Shown: positions 49,301-58,545 of the stretch, piece after piece | Numbering within the stretch: position 1 is the first letter of the stretch | Layout: each line of letters starts with the position of its first letter | Assembly (NCBI RefSeq): GCF_000145235.1 | Contig: NC_014391.1 | Span: forward strand, 3,356,001 to 3,420,000 | Reading direction: 5' to 3' | From: Micromonospora aurantiaca ATCC 27029 | GTDB lineage: Bacteria > Actinomycetota > Actinomycetes > Mycobacteriales > Micromonosporaceae | Length of the DNA: 64,000 nt | Notes under the pieces: model-generated | What the model saw: only the letters and a program-made list of their open reading frames with translations | Database searches by the model: none | Told to the model about the DNA's origin: nothing | Position numbers and translations under genes: made by a program

Positions 49301-51025
49301 TCAGAGGGTGAGCACGACGGTGGAGATGCTCCGCGCGCCGACGTTCACCGTCACCTGGTTGCCGTTCACGCCCACCGGCTGGCTCGCCGCGCTGGCGTTC
49401 TGCGACGTGGCCACGTACTCCGCCCGGCTCACGTTCTGCGGCGCCTGGATGATCGCGTTGTTCACCGCGCTCGTGGACCGGTTGAGGATGACCAGCGTGA
49501 CCTTCCCGTCGCCGGAGTAGGCGGTCACCTCCAGCGGCGACGCCTTGGAGCTCTTGGTCAGGGCGACCCGCTGGTAGCCGGGCCGCACGTACTTCGCGTA
49601 CTGCGAGAACGCGTACCCGCGCTTGAGCGGCGCGCCCGCCACGGTGCCGTACGCGGACTCGCCGTCACCGATGAACGAGTAGTAGCGCTTGCCGTACCAC
49701 CAGACGTACGCGCTCCAGTTCGACTCCATCGACTTGTGCACGGTGCGCATGATGTCGTCGAGCGTCTCGTTCCAGGCCGCGGCGTTGGCCGGGTTGCCCC
49801 AGATGTTGGAGCCGCCGCCGTCGGCCTCGTGCAGGTTCCACTCGGTCATCCACACCGGCTTGTTGTACTGCTGCGCCAGCGTGTACGGCTTCAGCCGGCC
49901 GGACGCCTCGGTGCCGTACAGGTGCCCGCCGATGTAGCCGATGTTGTTGCGGGCCGCCGCGTCGTTGAGCGTCGGGTCGGTGTACCCGTAGTTCAGGTTC
50001 ACCGCCTCGGCGACCATCAGCTTGGTGTTCTGCACCTTGGCGCCCTGCTCCCGCACGAAGGTCTGCAGCTCGGTGCCGCTCCAGTCCATCGAGTCGTAGT
50101 CCGGGTGCCAGTCCGGCTCGTTCTGCACGGACGTGACGTCGATCGTCACGCCCTGGTTGCGCATGTACTGGACGTAGCTGTTGAGGTGGTTGGCGTAGTC
50201 GTCGTAGTAGTCGGTGCGCAGCTTGCCGCCGTTGATCCGGCTGTTGTTCGTCTTCCAGGCCGCCGGGGCGGTCCACGGCGACGCCATGATCTTCACGTTC
50301 GACCCGTACGACTTCGCCGTCCGCAGCGCGCTGACCTGGGTTCCCCACTCGCCGGACACCGGCGAGACGCCGGTACGCACGATGGACAGGCCGAGCTGGT
50401 TGGGGCCGAGCCCGACGAGTGTCTGCGTCTCGGTCGTCGACCAGGCGCCGCCCCAGATCGACACCGCGGCACCGAACCCGTCGATGGTCTGGTAGCGGCT
50501 GGCGGTGTTGACGGTGATGTCCGCCGCCCCGGTGGGCGGCGGGCTGCTGGGCGAGGTGGTCGGCGAACTCGTCGGGGAGGTGGACGGCGACGTGGTCGGC
50601 GTCGTCGTGCCACCGGTGCAGGTCACCCCGTTGAGCGCGAAGCTGGTCGGAGCGGGGTTGCTGCTGGTCCAGGCCCCGTTGAAGCCGAACGACGTGTTGC
50701 CGTTGGTGGGGATGGAGCCGTTGTAGCCGACGTTGCGGGCGCTGACCGCCGCTCCGCTCTGGGTCACTGTGGCGTTCCACGCCTGGGTGACTGTCTGGCC
50801 GGCGGCGTAGGACCAGGTGAGCGTCCAGCCGCTGACCGGGTCACCGAGGTTGGTGACCGTGACGTTCGCGCCGAAGCCGCCCTGCCACTGCGACGACACG
50901 GCGTAGGTGACCGCGCAGCCGGCGGCTGCCGCCCCGGCCGGCAGCGCCGCGGCCACCGCTGTCGACGCCAGCAGGACGGCCCCGGCCGAGAACACCGCGG
51001 TACGGGTCGTCTTGTGCCTTCTCAT
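49301..51025 (-). CDS. GH30 (glucurono)xylanase with N-terminal CBM2
   Basis: A 574-aa secreted enzyme. The signal peptide ends AAA|AG (about 35). CBM2 (about 36-138, [20 protein letters not shown]) and a Ser/Thr/Pro linker precede the GH30 domain (about 168-574, [19 protein letters not shown]). The acid/base is Glu303 in [19 protein letters not shown] and the nucleophile Glu395 in [14 protein letters not shown], followed by the side beta-sandwich domain ([20 protein letters not shown]). The closest subfamily by eye is GH30_8 glucuronoarabinoxylan xylanase, though the nucleophile loop is not the usual one. It is 28 bp downstream of GH62, hence the same operon. Confidence 0.87.
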   Translation of the reverse strand: MRRHKTTRTAVFSAGAVLLASTAVAAALPAGAAAAGCAVTYAVSSQWQGGFGANVTVTNLGDPVSGWTLTWSYAAGQTVTQAWNATVTQSGAAVSARNVGYNGSIPTNGNTSFGFNGAWTSSNPAPTSFALNGVTCTGGTTTPTTSPSTSPTSSPTTSPSSPPPTGAADITVNTASRYQTIDGFGAAVSIWGGAWSTTETQTLVGLGPNQLGLSIVRTGVSPVSGEWGTQVSALRTAKSYGSNVKIMASPWTAPAAWKTNNSRINGGKLRTDYYDDYANHLNSYVQYMRNQGVTIDVTSVQNEPDWHPDYDSMDWSGTELQTFVREQGAKVQNTKLMVAEAVNLNYGYTDPTLNDAAARNNIGYIGGHLYGTEASGRLKPYTLAQQYNKPVWMTEWNLHEADGGGSNIWGNPANAAAWNETLDDIMRTVHKSMESNWSAYVWWYGKRYYSFIGDGESAYGTVAGAPLKRGYAFSQYAKYVRPGYQRVALTKSSKASPLEVTAYSGDGKVTLVILNRSTSAVNNAIIQAPQNVSRAEYVATSQNASAASQPVGVNGNQVTVNVGARSISTVVLTL

Positions 51026-51053
51026 CGGACCTCTCTCTTCTCGATCGGCCGGC

Positions 51054-52481
51054 TCAGCGCTGGAGGGTGAGTAGTCCGGGTCGGTAGGGCAGGAGGCCGT
51101 AGTCGCCGCCGGAGTTGGGGGAGCGGCCTTGGTAGAGCAGTTGGAGGTTGCAGGGGTCGACGGTGAAGGTCTGGTCGGCGGTGGTGCGGATGAGTTCGCC
51201 GTGGCTGATGTCGTTGGTCCAGGTGGCGCCGCTGTTGGCCTTGCCGGCGAACGGGTTGGACTCGGTGGCGGCCTGCGGGGTCCAGGATCCGTTGAGGCTG
51301 GTGGCGGTGAAGGAGCGGAAGTAGCGGCCCTGGGAGCCGATCGCCTCGACGATCATCAGGTAGCGGGTCTGGCCCTGGAGTTTGTAGACCTGTACGGCTT
51401 CGAACAGGTTGTTCGTCGAGTCCGACATGATGGTGGTGTAGGTGGAGCCGAAGCTGCCGGGGAAGTTGCCCAGGGGCATGCTGGAGCGGTAGATCTTGCC
51501 GTTGTCACCGGCGAAGAACAGGTACATGTTCTGGTCGTCGGCGATCAGGGTCTGGTCGATCGGGCCGGTGCCGGAACCGGAGATGCTGCCGGTGAACAGC
51601 GGCTGCGCCGACGACCACCCGTTCGGGTTGGTCGGGTTGGTCGAGGTGCGGTAGGAGAACGCGGTCGGTCCCCACTGGTAGGCCAGCACCCAGATGTTGC
51701 GCGGCGCGAAGTAGAACAACGTCGGCGCCACAGTGCCCGACGACATCGCGTTCTGGCTGGCCGAGGCCATCTCGGACCAGTTGGTGAACAGGCCGAAGTT
51801 CATCGACCCCCACCGCGTTCCGGTGTCATGGGTGGTGGCGTAGACCAGGTGCTGCCCGTTGTACGGCACCACAGTGAAGTCCTTCAACGACACCCAGCCC
51901 GAGCGCGGCTGCGCCAGAGCACCGGTCGAGGACCACCGGTACGACGACGGCAGGTTGCACGTCCCGCCCGGCGGTGGGGTCGTGGGCGGTGCAGTGGTCG
52001 GCGGCGCCGTGGTCGGTGGGGCCGTGGTGGGCGAGCCGGTCGGGCCGCTCGTCGGCGTGGTGGTGCCGCCGGTGCAGGTCACCCCGTTGAGCGCGAAGCT
52101 GGTCGGCACCGGGTTGCTGCTGCCCCAGGAGCCGTTGAAGCCGAACGACGTGTTGCCGTTGGTCGGGATCGACCCGTTGTAGCTGACGTTGCGGGCGGTC
52201 ACAGCGGCTCCGCTCTGGGTCAGCTCGGTGTTCCACGACTGGGTCACCGTCTGCCCGGCGCCGAACGACCACGTCAGCGTCCAGCTCGACACCGGGTCGC
52301 CCAGGTTCGTGATGGTGACGTTGGCGCCGAACCCGCCCTGCCACTGCGACGAGATCGCGTAGTTGACCGAGCAGCCCGCGGCGGCGGCTCCGGCGGGCAG
52401 CGCTACGGCGACCGACGCCGACGCCAGCAGCGCGGCGCCGGCCGATGCCCATATGGCATTGACTGACCTGGATCTGGACAT
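51054..52481 (-). CDS. GH62 alpha-L-arabinofuranosidase with N-terminal CBM2
   Basis: A 475-aa secreted enzyme. The signal ([20 protein letters not shown]) is cleaved at about AAA|AG. CBM2 (about 37-139) is nearly the same as that of the adjacent GH30 protein, suggesting duplication. The Pro/Thr linker is about 142-168. The GH62 five-bladed propeller (about 170-475) includes [40 protein letters not shown] and [20 protein letters not shown], which carry the usual Asp/Asp/Glu catalytic set. It removes arabinose from arabinoxylan, which helps the downstream GH30 xylanase. ATG 52481 has a perfect AGGAGG with a 7-nt gap. Confidence 0.93.
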   Translation of the reverse strand: MSRSRSVNAIWASAGAALLASASVAVALPAGAAAAGCSVNYAISSQWQGGFGANVTITNLGDPVSSWTLTWSFGAGQTVTQSWNTELTQSGAAVTARNVSYNGSIPTNGNTSFGFNGSWGSSNPVPTSFALNGVTCTGGTTTPTSGPTGSPTTAPPTTAPPTTAPPTTPPPGGTCNLPSSYRWSSTGALAQPRSGWVSLKDFTVVPYNGQHLVYATTHDTGTRWGSMNFGLFTNWSEMASASQNAMSSGTVAPTLFYFAPRNIWVLAYQWGPTAFSYRTSTNPTNPNGWSSAQPLFTGSISGSGTGPIDQTLIADDQNMYLFFAGDNGKIYRSSMPLGNFPGSFGSTYTTIMSDSTNNLFEAVQVYKLQGQTRYLMIVEAIGSQGRYFRSFTATSLNGSWTPQAATESNPFAGKANSGATWTNDISHGELIRTTADQTFTVDPCNLQLLYQGRSPNSGGDYGLLPYRPGLLTLQR

Positions 52482-52567
52482 GAATTGACCTCCTGCGGGG
52501 GCAGCGGCTCTGGCATTGGCGGTGGCGATTGTGTTGTGAGCGTTAACAGCCGCGTCAGGGATGTTAC

Positions 52568-52580
52568 GGGAGCGCTCCCA
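52568..52580. promoter_or_regulatory. CebR/CelR-type operator upstream of the GH62-GH30 operon
   Basis: GGGAGCGCTCCCA, identical to the box upstream of the GH5 gene, 87 bp before the GH62 start codon. It implies co-regulation of arabinoxylan and cellulose enzymes. Confidence 0.8.
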
Positions 52581-52670
52581 CGCACTCAATAACCCATTTC
52601 CGCACCCACCGGATCAGCCCGCGCGCCCCTCCACCCCACGCCTGCGCACTGTCCGTCCGGGTCGGCCTGA

Positions 52671-52732
52671 GTCGATCATGAAGTTGACCGCCCTCAATGC
52701 GGACAAATCCGCGGTCTAACCTCATGATCGAC
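52671..52732. repeat. Intergenic GATC palindrome, copy 4
   Basis: GTCGATCATGA (52671-52681) and its exact complement (52722-52732) flank a partly complementary centre. It lies between the GH62 promoter region and the next gene's 3' end. Confidence 0.65.
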
Positions 52733-52770
52733 GCGCTTCAAGGGTGGGGGGGAGGGGGAGAGGGAGGGGG

Positions 52771-53835
52771 TCAGGCGAGGGTGCAGGGGGTGTTGTCGGC
52801 GGTGCACGCCGCGGGGGAGTCGTGCTGGGGGTCCGGGTCGCGGACGTCGAACCGGATGGTGGCTGACTCGCCGCCCGGCAACGCCCCACCGGTGAACGTG
52901 ACCACGGTGCCGTCCTGGGTGGCCTCGGCCCCGCTCACGCTGCCCACAGTGGCGCCGTCGTGCAACGTCACGGTGACCGTCCAGCCCGGACGCGGTGAGG
53001 GGCCGGGATTGCGCAGCACCACCTCGCCCCGGTAGCCGAAGACCCGGTCGGTGACCGTCTCGTAGGTGGCGGTCAGCGGTGCCGCCGCCACCGTCGAGGG
53101 CGTCGCGCTCGGCGTACGGCTGGGGGTGGGTGACGGCGTCGGCGAGGGCGACGCGCTGCGGCGGCTTGCGCTGGGCGTGGGCCGCGCGGTCGTGGGCCGG
53201 GCCGACGGCGTGGCGCTGGACGGCATCACCAGCGAGGTCGTGGGCGTCGGCGCGGCCGGCGCGGGCGGCTCGTCGGCGGTGGCCCACACCGTGGCCCCGG
53301 CCGCGGCGGCGATCAGCGTCACCGTGCCGGCTGCCAGCAGCACCCGGCGCCGCCCGGGGCGGCGCTTGTCGTCGCCGAGCAGCCGGACCACAGGCAGTTC
53401 GGCGGTCAGGCCGCCCTCGGCGCGACGTAGGTCGACGTTCTGGAACGCCAGCCAGTCGAGGATCGCGGGCAGCCGTCCGGTGACTGCCTGCTCGTGCTGC
53501 TCGGCGCGGGCGTCGGCGTCCCAGTCGCCCTCTTCGAGCACCTCCCGCACGGACAGCCGGGTGCCGTGCGCGGTGGGGGTCAGGTCGCAGGCGAGCCGGG
53601 TGGCCCGGCCGGTCTCCCGGCAGCGGACCACCAGCCGGTCCGGCGCGCGCAGCTCGACGGTCTCCACCTCGGTGTCGCCGTCGTAGCCGGGCAGCGCGGC
53701 GGTGGCGAGGATCCACCTGTCGGACCCGGGCGCGCTGTCGGCGAACCACTTGGCCAGCAGCGCGCGTTCCGTTAGCGCCCGCCAGGTCCGGGCGGGCGGG
53801 TGGAACAGGTCGACCTCGGTGACGATCTCGATCAC
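52771..53835 (-). CDS. SRPBCC (AHSA1-like) domain - TM - CBM2-like domain fusion protein
   Basis: A 354-aa protein with an odd architecture. Residues 1-145 form a cytoplasmic SRPBCC/AHSA1-type START-fold domain (VTEVDLFHPPARTWRALTER, ALLAKWFADSAPGSDRW). A transmembrane helix follows at about 180-200 (VLLAAGTVTLIAAAAGATVW), then a Ser/Thr/Pro/Arg linker. The C-terminal extracellular domain (about 250-354: YRGEVVLRNPGPSPRPGWTV, FTGGALPGGESATIRFDV) resembles a CBM2-like cellulose-binding fold with two Cys near the end. This joins an intracellular hydrophobic-ligand or chaperone-like domain to a possible polysaccharide sensor. No such fusion is familiar to me. Confidence 0.75.
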   Translation of the reverse strand: MIEIVTEVDLFHPPARTWRALTERALLAKWFADSAPGSDRWILATAALPGYDGDTEVETVELRAPDRLVVRCRETGRATRLACDLTPTAHGTRLSVREVLEEGDWDADARAEQHEQAVTGRLPAILDWLAFQNVDLRRAEGGLTAELPVVRLLGDDKRRPGRRRVLLAAGTVTLIAAAAGATVWATADEPPAPAAPTPTTSLVMPSSATPSARPTTARPTPSASRRSASPSPTPSPTPSRTPSATPSTVAAAPLTATYETVTDRVFGYRGEVVLRNPGPSPRPGWTVTVTLHDGATVGSVSGAEATQDGTVVTFTGGALPGGESATIRFDVRDPDPQHDSPAACTADNTPCTLA

Positions 53836-53856
53836 GCGGAGACTCTAGGGCCTGTG

Positions 53857-55188
53857 TCAAGGTCGGTGCGGGGCACTGTCGCCGTCGTCGCGCCAGCGAG
53901 CCCGCCAGGCGGCCTCGCTCTCCTCGGCGCTGGCCTTCTCCTCGTGTATCAGCCGGCGCAACGCGACCCGGGAATCGGCGAAGATCACCAGCTCGACCGC
54001 CACCAGTGCCACGCAGATGGCGGTGAGCAGACCCAGCGCCCCGAGCGCCGGCAGGTGCCGGCCGACCGGTAGCGCCACGGCGAGCAGCACCACGGTGCCG
54101 ACCCGGGACCAGGACAGCGTCCGCAGCGCGCGCCACTGGAACGCCATGTTGGCGGCGAGGTAGAGGAGCACGCCACCGAAGAGCAGCGGCACGGCCGGCC
54201 CGTGGCCGCGCTCCATCGGGCCGCCCGCCGGGTCGGTGACGATGCGGACCAGTTCCTCGGCGCCGATCGCGAACAGGATCACCCCGGCGATCATGGGCAG
54301 GTAGAGATAGGCGTACGCGTCGCGGGCCAGCGCCACCCGCGCGGGGCCGTGGGCGGCGTGCAGCGCGATCCGGGCGGCCGGGCCGATCATGTCGAAGTGC
54401 GCCCACCAGAGCGCCGCGGTGAACAGGATGCCGAAGATCGCCGCCGGGATCGCCGGCCAGGTCACGGGCTGGCCGAGCAGGTTGCCGCCGACGCCGACCG
54501 AGATGACCGACTCGCCGAGCGCGATGATCAGGATGAGGTCGTACCGCTCGGTCCAGTGCTCGGCCGAGGTGATCTTCCAGCCGTCGGTGCCGGCCAGCAG
54601 GCCACTGCTGTACTGGATGGCCACCACCGCGATCCACAGCCCGTCGCGCAGCCACGGGCCGACCTCCGGGGACACACGCGGCGGCAGCAGCGCCGCCACC
54701 AGCAGCAGGCCGGCCGAGATCACCGCCTCCGGCAGGAACAGCCGCAGCTTGCGCCGGGCCGGCGGGTCGTCGCGCGTGGCGTACCAGTACAGGGCGGTGT
54801 GCACGAACCGGATCACCACGTAGCTGATCGTGACCAGGATCGGGCCGGCGCTGCCCTTGTCCAGGTCGCCGAAGGTCTGCGGCAGCGCGAGCGCGAACGT
54901 GAACAGCGCGATCATGCCGACCACCATGAGGATCGGCACGAAGCCCTCGCCGAGGCGCAGCCGGGCGGCGACCGCGCTGTGCACCACCCAGCACCACCAG
55001 AGCACGGCGAGCACCAGCAGCGCGTGCAGCAGTTGCCGCGGGGTCACGTTCGCGGCGGTGGCGCGCGTGATGATGAAGAAGGACACCACGAAGACGAGGT
55101 CGAAGAAGATCTCGAACCGGTCGACCCGGGTGGCGGGGGCGACGCCGGTCGCGGGCCCGAGCCCTTTGCGCCACCGGTCGCCACCCAC
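53857..55188 (-). CDS. Low temperature requirement protein A (LtrA) family membrane protein
   Basis: A 443-aa integral membrane protein with about ten to twelve helices. The LtrA signature is RFEIFFDLVFVVSFFIIT (about residues 22-39) and RYDLILIIALGESVISVG (about 205-222). The tail from about 410 is hydrophilic. The biochemical role is unknown; the name comes from Listeria cold growth. GTG 55188 places the FDLVFV motif at the usual distance. The TetR gene lies upstream on the same strand. Confidence 0.87.
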   Translation of the reverse strand: MGGDRWRKGLGPATGVAPATRVDRFEIFFDLVFVVSFFIITRATAANVTPRQLLHALLVLAVLWWCWVVHSAVAARLRLGEGFVPILMVVGMIALFTFALALPQTFGDLDKGSAGPILVTISYVVIRFVHTALYWYATRDDPPARRKLRLFLPEAVISAGLLLVAALLPPRVSPEVGPWLRDGLWIAVVAIQYSSGLLAGTDGWKITSAEHWTERYDLILIIALGESVISVGVGGNLLGQPVTWPAIPAAIFGILFTAALWWAHFDMIGPAARIALHAAHGPARVALARDAYAYLYLPMIAGVILFAIGAEELVRIVTDPAGGPMERGHGPAVPLLFGGVLLYLAANMAFQWRALRTLSWSRVGTVVLLAVALPVGRHLPALGALGLLTAICVALVAVELVIFADSRVALRRLIHEEKASAEESEAAWRARWRDDGDSAPHRP

Positions 55189-55268
55189 CGGGCGAGTGTG
55201 TCAGCCCAGGTCAGGCCGGGTGCCGCTTTCGCCGGCCATTCCACCGGTCCGACGGGGAAGCCGCGCGC

Positions 55269-55859
55269 TCAGCCCGCCGCCGGGGCGGCCAGGGCGAGCA
55301 CGTCGCGCAGCACGTCGCGCAACGACCGCCCCGGGTGCTCCAGCCACTCGTGGGCGGCGATCCGCAGGGACGCGAGGAATGTCGCGGCGACGATCCGGGC
55401 CCGCAGCGCCGCGTCCGGTCCGGTCAGCCGGCGGGCCAGCTCCGCGGCCATCTCCCGCTCCAGGGCCGCGTACGCGCCGACCTGGTGGGCGGCCAGGCTC
55501 GGGTGGCCGTGCAGCCGGCGGCGCCGGTTGAGCCAGGGCTCGGCCGGGTCGTCGTAGCCGTCCTCGGCCTGGACCAGGGCGGCCCGGGTCAGCGCGGCCC
55601 ACGGCGACAGCTCCGCCGGTTGGTCCGCGACGAGCCTGAGGAGCCGTCGCAACCGCAGCGTGTCGCCGTGGAAGAGGGCCTCCTCCTTGCCGCCGAAGTA
55701 GTTGGAGAACGTCCGCCGGGAGACGTTCGCGGCGTCGGCGATCGCCTCGACGGTGATCCGGTCGGGGCCGTGCTCGACGGCGAGGGACAGCGCCGCCTCG
55801 TGCAGCGCCAGGCGGGTGGCCGCCTTCTTCCGCTCCCGCAGCCCGGTGCACTCCTCCAT
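55269..55859 (-). CDS. TetR-family regulator of the adjacent exporter
   Basis: A 196-aa TetR regulator. The HTH (about 10-55: RKKAATRLALHEAALSLAVE, ITVEAIADAANVSRRTFSNY FGGKEE) is followed by a helical ligand domain. The ATG at 55859 is immediately beside the CCCATT-TCTC-AATGGG operator and the gene is divergent from a DHA2 exporter, a standard efflux repressor pair. The much longer open frame upstream is antisense to the exporter. Confidence 0.88.
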   Translation of the reverse strand: MEECTGLRERKKAATRLALHEAALSLAVEHGPDRITVEAIADAANVSRRTFSNYFGGKEEALFHGDTLRLRRLLRLVADQPAELSPWAALTRAALVQAEDGYDDPAEPWLNRRRRLHGHPSLAAHQVGAYAALEREMAAELARRLTGPDAALRARIVAATFLASLRIAAHEWLEHPGRSLRDVLRDVLALAAPAAG

Positions 55860-55876
55860 GGGCCAAGCGTAGGTGA

Positions 55877-55892
55877 CCCATTTCTCAATGGG
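55877..55892. promoter_or_regulatory. Operator between tetR and the DHA2 exporter
   Basis: CCCATT-TCTC-AATGGG, a perfect inverted repeat 18 bp from the tetR start. A second, near-palindromic element (AAACTTGCC...GGCAAGGTTT, 55894-55917) follows directly. Both are in the 121-bp divergent region. Confidence 0.55.
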
Positions 55893-55980
55893 CAAACTTG
55901 CCTGCCGGGCAAGGTTTAGTGTTGATTGCTTGAGGCAACGAAGCGGCCACCCGAAATCGACACATCTGGAGGACGCGCGC

Positions 55981-57621
55981 ATGAGCGCACCCACCACGAC
56001 GGCTGCGGCCGCCCCCATGAGCAAGCGGAAGACGCTGGAGGCGCTCAGCGGTCTGCTGCTGGTGCTCTTCGTGGCCATGCTGAGCAGCACCGTGGTCTCG
56101 ACCGCCCTGCCGAAGATCATCGGCGCGCTCAACGGCTCGCAGACGCAGTACACCTGGGTGGTCACCGCCACCCTGCTCACCGCCACCGCGACCACCCCGA
56201 TCTGGGGCAAGCTGGCCGACCTGTTCAACAAGAAGCTGCTGATCCAGATCGCCATCGTGGTCTTCCTGGTCGGGTCGGTCGCGGCCGGCTTCGCGCAGAG
56301 CGCCGGGCAGCTCATCGCCGCCCGCGCGTTCCAGGGCATCGGCGTCGGCGGCCTCCAGGCGCTCGTGCAGGTCGCCATCGCGGCCATGATCCCGCCGCGT
56401 GAGCGGGGCCGCTACAACGGCTACCTGGGCGGCGTCATGGCGCTGGCCACGGTCGGCGGCCCGCTGCTGGGCGGCCTGATCGTGGACACCTCCTGGCTCG
56501 GCTGGCGCTGGTGCTTCTTCGTCGGCGTACCGGTCGCGGCCGCCGCGCTGTTCCTGCTGCAGATCACCCTGAACCTGCCCACCGTGCGCCGGGACAACGT
56601 CAAGATCGACTACCTGGGCGCGACGCTCATCGCCGCCGGCGTCAGCGTGCTGCTGATCTGGATCTCGTTCGTCGACGACTCCTTCGCCTGGGTCTCCTGG
56701 CAGACCGGGGCCATGGTCGGCGGCTCGGTGCTGCTGCTCGCGCTCGCCGTCTGGGTGGAGGCGCGGGCTGCCGAGCCGGTGGTGCCGCTGCACATCGTCC
56801 GCGAGCGCACCACGGCCCTGGCGATCCTCGGCAGCCTCGCGGTCGGCATGGCCATGTTCGGCGGCGCGGTCTTCCTCGGCCAGTACTTCCAGATCGGCCG
56901 CGGCTACAGCCCGACCGAGGCCGGCCTGCTCACCATCCCGATGATGGCCGGTGTGCTGATCTCCTCGATCGTGGCCGGCCGGATGATCACCGCGACCGGG
57001 AAGATCAAGCCGTACATCGTGTTCGGGGCGGTCGTGCTGGTCATCGGGTTCGCCATGCTCGGCACCATCGACCACGAGACCTCGCTGGTCTTCGTCGGCC
57101 TCGCGATGTTCATCGTCGGCGTCGGCGTCGGCATGACCATGCAGAACCTGGTGCTCGCCGTGCAGAACACCGTCGCGCTCAAGGACATCGGCGCGGCCAG
57201 CGCCAGCGTCGCGTTCTTCCGCTCGCTCGGCGGCACCATCGGCGTGTCCGTGCTCGGCGCGGTGCTCGCCCGCCGGGTCAGCGACCGGATCACACACGAC
57301 CTCGCCGCGGCCGGCATCCCCACCTCCGGCGGGGGCGGTGGCAGCACGCTCAACCTCGACGCGCTGCCCGAGCCGGTCCGGCAGATCGTGCGGGCCGCGT
57401 ACGGGGACGCAACGGGGCACATCTTCCTGATCTCGGCCGCCATCGCGGTGGTGGGTATCGTTGCGGCGCTGCTGCTGCGCCCGGTCACCCTGCGTTCCAG
57501 CCTCGACCTGCCGGACACCGGCCGTTCGGTGGCGGTGGGAGCGGACGCCGTCGACGGCGCGCCCGCCTTCGACGAGGTGAGCGTGGACTCGGCCGGCCGG
57601 GAGGAACGCGCCCGCCGCTGA
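55981..57621 (+). CDS. DHA2-family (EmrB/QacA) MFS drug exporter
   Basis: A 546-aa MFS transporter with about 14 helices. Motifs include MLSSTVVSTALPKIIGALNG (helix 1), TPIWGKLADLFNKKLLIQIA (MFS motif A between TM2 and TM3) and FQGIGVGGLQALVQVAIAAM with motif C-like GGPLLGGLIVD. ATG 55981 has GGAGGA upstream; the earlier in-frame ATG overlaps the operator. Probably induced when the divergent TetR protein binds a drug. A hairpin follows the gene. Confidence 0.92.
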   Translation: MSAPTTTAAAAPMSKRKTLEALSGLLLVLFVAMLSSTVVSTALPKIIGALNGSQTQYTWVVTATLLTATATTPIWGKLADLFNKKLLIQIAIVVFLVGSVAAGFAQSAGQLIAARAFQGIGVGGLQALVQVAIAAMIPPRERGRYNGYLGGVMALATVGGPLLGGLIVDTSWLGWRWCFFVGVPVAAAALFLLQITLNLPTVRRDNVKIDYLGATLIAAGVSVLLIWISFVDDSFAWVSWQTGAMVGGSVLLLALAVWVEARAAEPVVPLHIVRERTTALAILGSLAVGMAMFGGAVFLGQYFQIGRGYSPTEAGLLTIPMMAGVLISSIVAGRMITATGKIKPYIVFGAVVLVIGFAMLGTIDHETSLVFVGLAMFIVGVGVGMTMQNLVLAVQNTVALKDIGAASASVAFFRSLGGTIGVSVLGAVLARRVSDRITHDLAAAGIPTSGGGGGSTLNLDALPEPVRQIVRAAYGDATGHIFLISAAIAVVGIVAALLLRPVTLRSSLDLPDTGRSVAVGADAVDGAPAFDEVSVDSAGREERARR

Positions 57622-57631
57622 GCCCGTACCC

Positions 57632-57665
57632 CCAGGGCCGTCGCCGACCCCGGCGGCGGCCCTGG
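57632..57665 (+). terminator. 15-bp hairpin after the exporter
   Basis: A stem from 57632-57646 with 57651-57665, with one G.U pair, and an ACCC loop. It starts 10 bp after the stop. Confidence 0.65.
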
Positions 57666-57695
57666 TCCATGCGGGGACGAACCGAAGGAGGAGCC

Positions 57696-58538
57696 GTGGA
57701 CGTCACGCGGACCGCGCCCGCCCGCCTCGCCGCATGGCAGCGGGCCGCGCGCGAGCTGGCGCTCGTCGCTGTGCTCTTCCTGGCCTACAAGGCGGGCCGG
57801 CAGGTGGTGGCCGGGCACGCCGAGGTGGCCCTGGCCAACGGCGAGTGGGTATGGCGGCTGGAGCGGCTGCTGCGCCTGCCCGACGAGACGCTCGTGCAGG
57901 GACCGCTGCTGGCGCACGATCTGCTGGTGCGGGTGGCGAACTCCTACTACGCCTACGTGCACTTCCCGGCCACAGTGCTCTGCCTCGTCTGGCTCTGGCT
58001 GCGCCGCCCGGCCCACTACGTGCGGCTGCGGCGGGCCCTGGCAGCGCTCACCGCGGTCGCGCTGGTGCTGCACGTCTGCGTCCCGCTCGCGCCGCCACGG
58101 CTGACCGCGCTCACCGGGCTGGTCGACACCGGCACCCGGTTCGGGCCGAGCGTCTACGGACCTCCCGACACCGACCAGCTGAGCAACCAGTACGCGGCCA
58201 TGCCGTCGCTGCACGTGGGCTGGGCGCTGGCGATCGCGGTGGCGCTGATGGCGGTCACCACCGGACGCCGCCGCCGGCTCTGGCTGCTTCATCCGCTGGT
58301 GACCGCGCTCGTGGTGGTGGCCACCGGCAACCACTACTGGCTCGACGGCGTCGTCGCGGTGGTGCTTCTCGTGGTGATCCTGGCCGTGCTGCCGACACCC
58401 GCACCGGACCTGCCCACGCTCCCGCCCGGACCGCTGCGCCCGCACGTGGTGCCGGCGCCGCGCCGGGCCGGCCGCCGCCGGAACCCGAAGGTCCCGGCGG
58501 CGGCCGACGTGCGGCTGCGGCCACCCGGCCGGGGCTGA
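57696..58538 (+). CDS. PAP2-superfamily membrane phosphatase
   Basis: A 280-aa protein with about six helices. PAP2 motifs are MPSLHVGWALAIAVAL (about residues 169-184) and GNHYWLDGVVAV (about 211-222), the SxxHxxx and RxxxxH-type catalytic His regions in the inositolphosphotransferase-like subgroup. A Pro/Arg-rich cytoplasmic tail follows. It likely dephosphorylates a lipid phosphate or transfers a headgroup. GTG 57696 has AAGGAGGAG upstream. The substrate is unknown. Confidence 0.85.
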   Translation: MDVTRTAPARLAAWQRAARELALVAVLFLAYKAGRQVVAGHAEVALANGEWVWRLERLLRLPDETLVQGPLLAHDLLVRVANSYYAYVHFPATVLCLVWLWLRRPAHYVRLRRALAALTAVALVLHVCVPLAPPRLTALTGLVDTGTRFGPSVYGPPDTDQLSNQYAAMPSLHVGWALAIAVALMAVTTGRRRRLWLLHPLVTALVVVATGNHYWLDGVVAVVLLVVILAVLPTPAPDLPTLPPGPLRPHVVPAPRRAGRRRNPKVPAAADVRLRPPGRG

Positions 58539-58545
58539 CCGCCGC

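Noticed and set aside
55861..56387. Minus-strand extension of the TetR frame across the exporter
   Set aside because: The HTH begins just after the ATG at 55859. The upstream part is antisense to the MFS gene.
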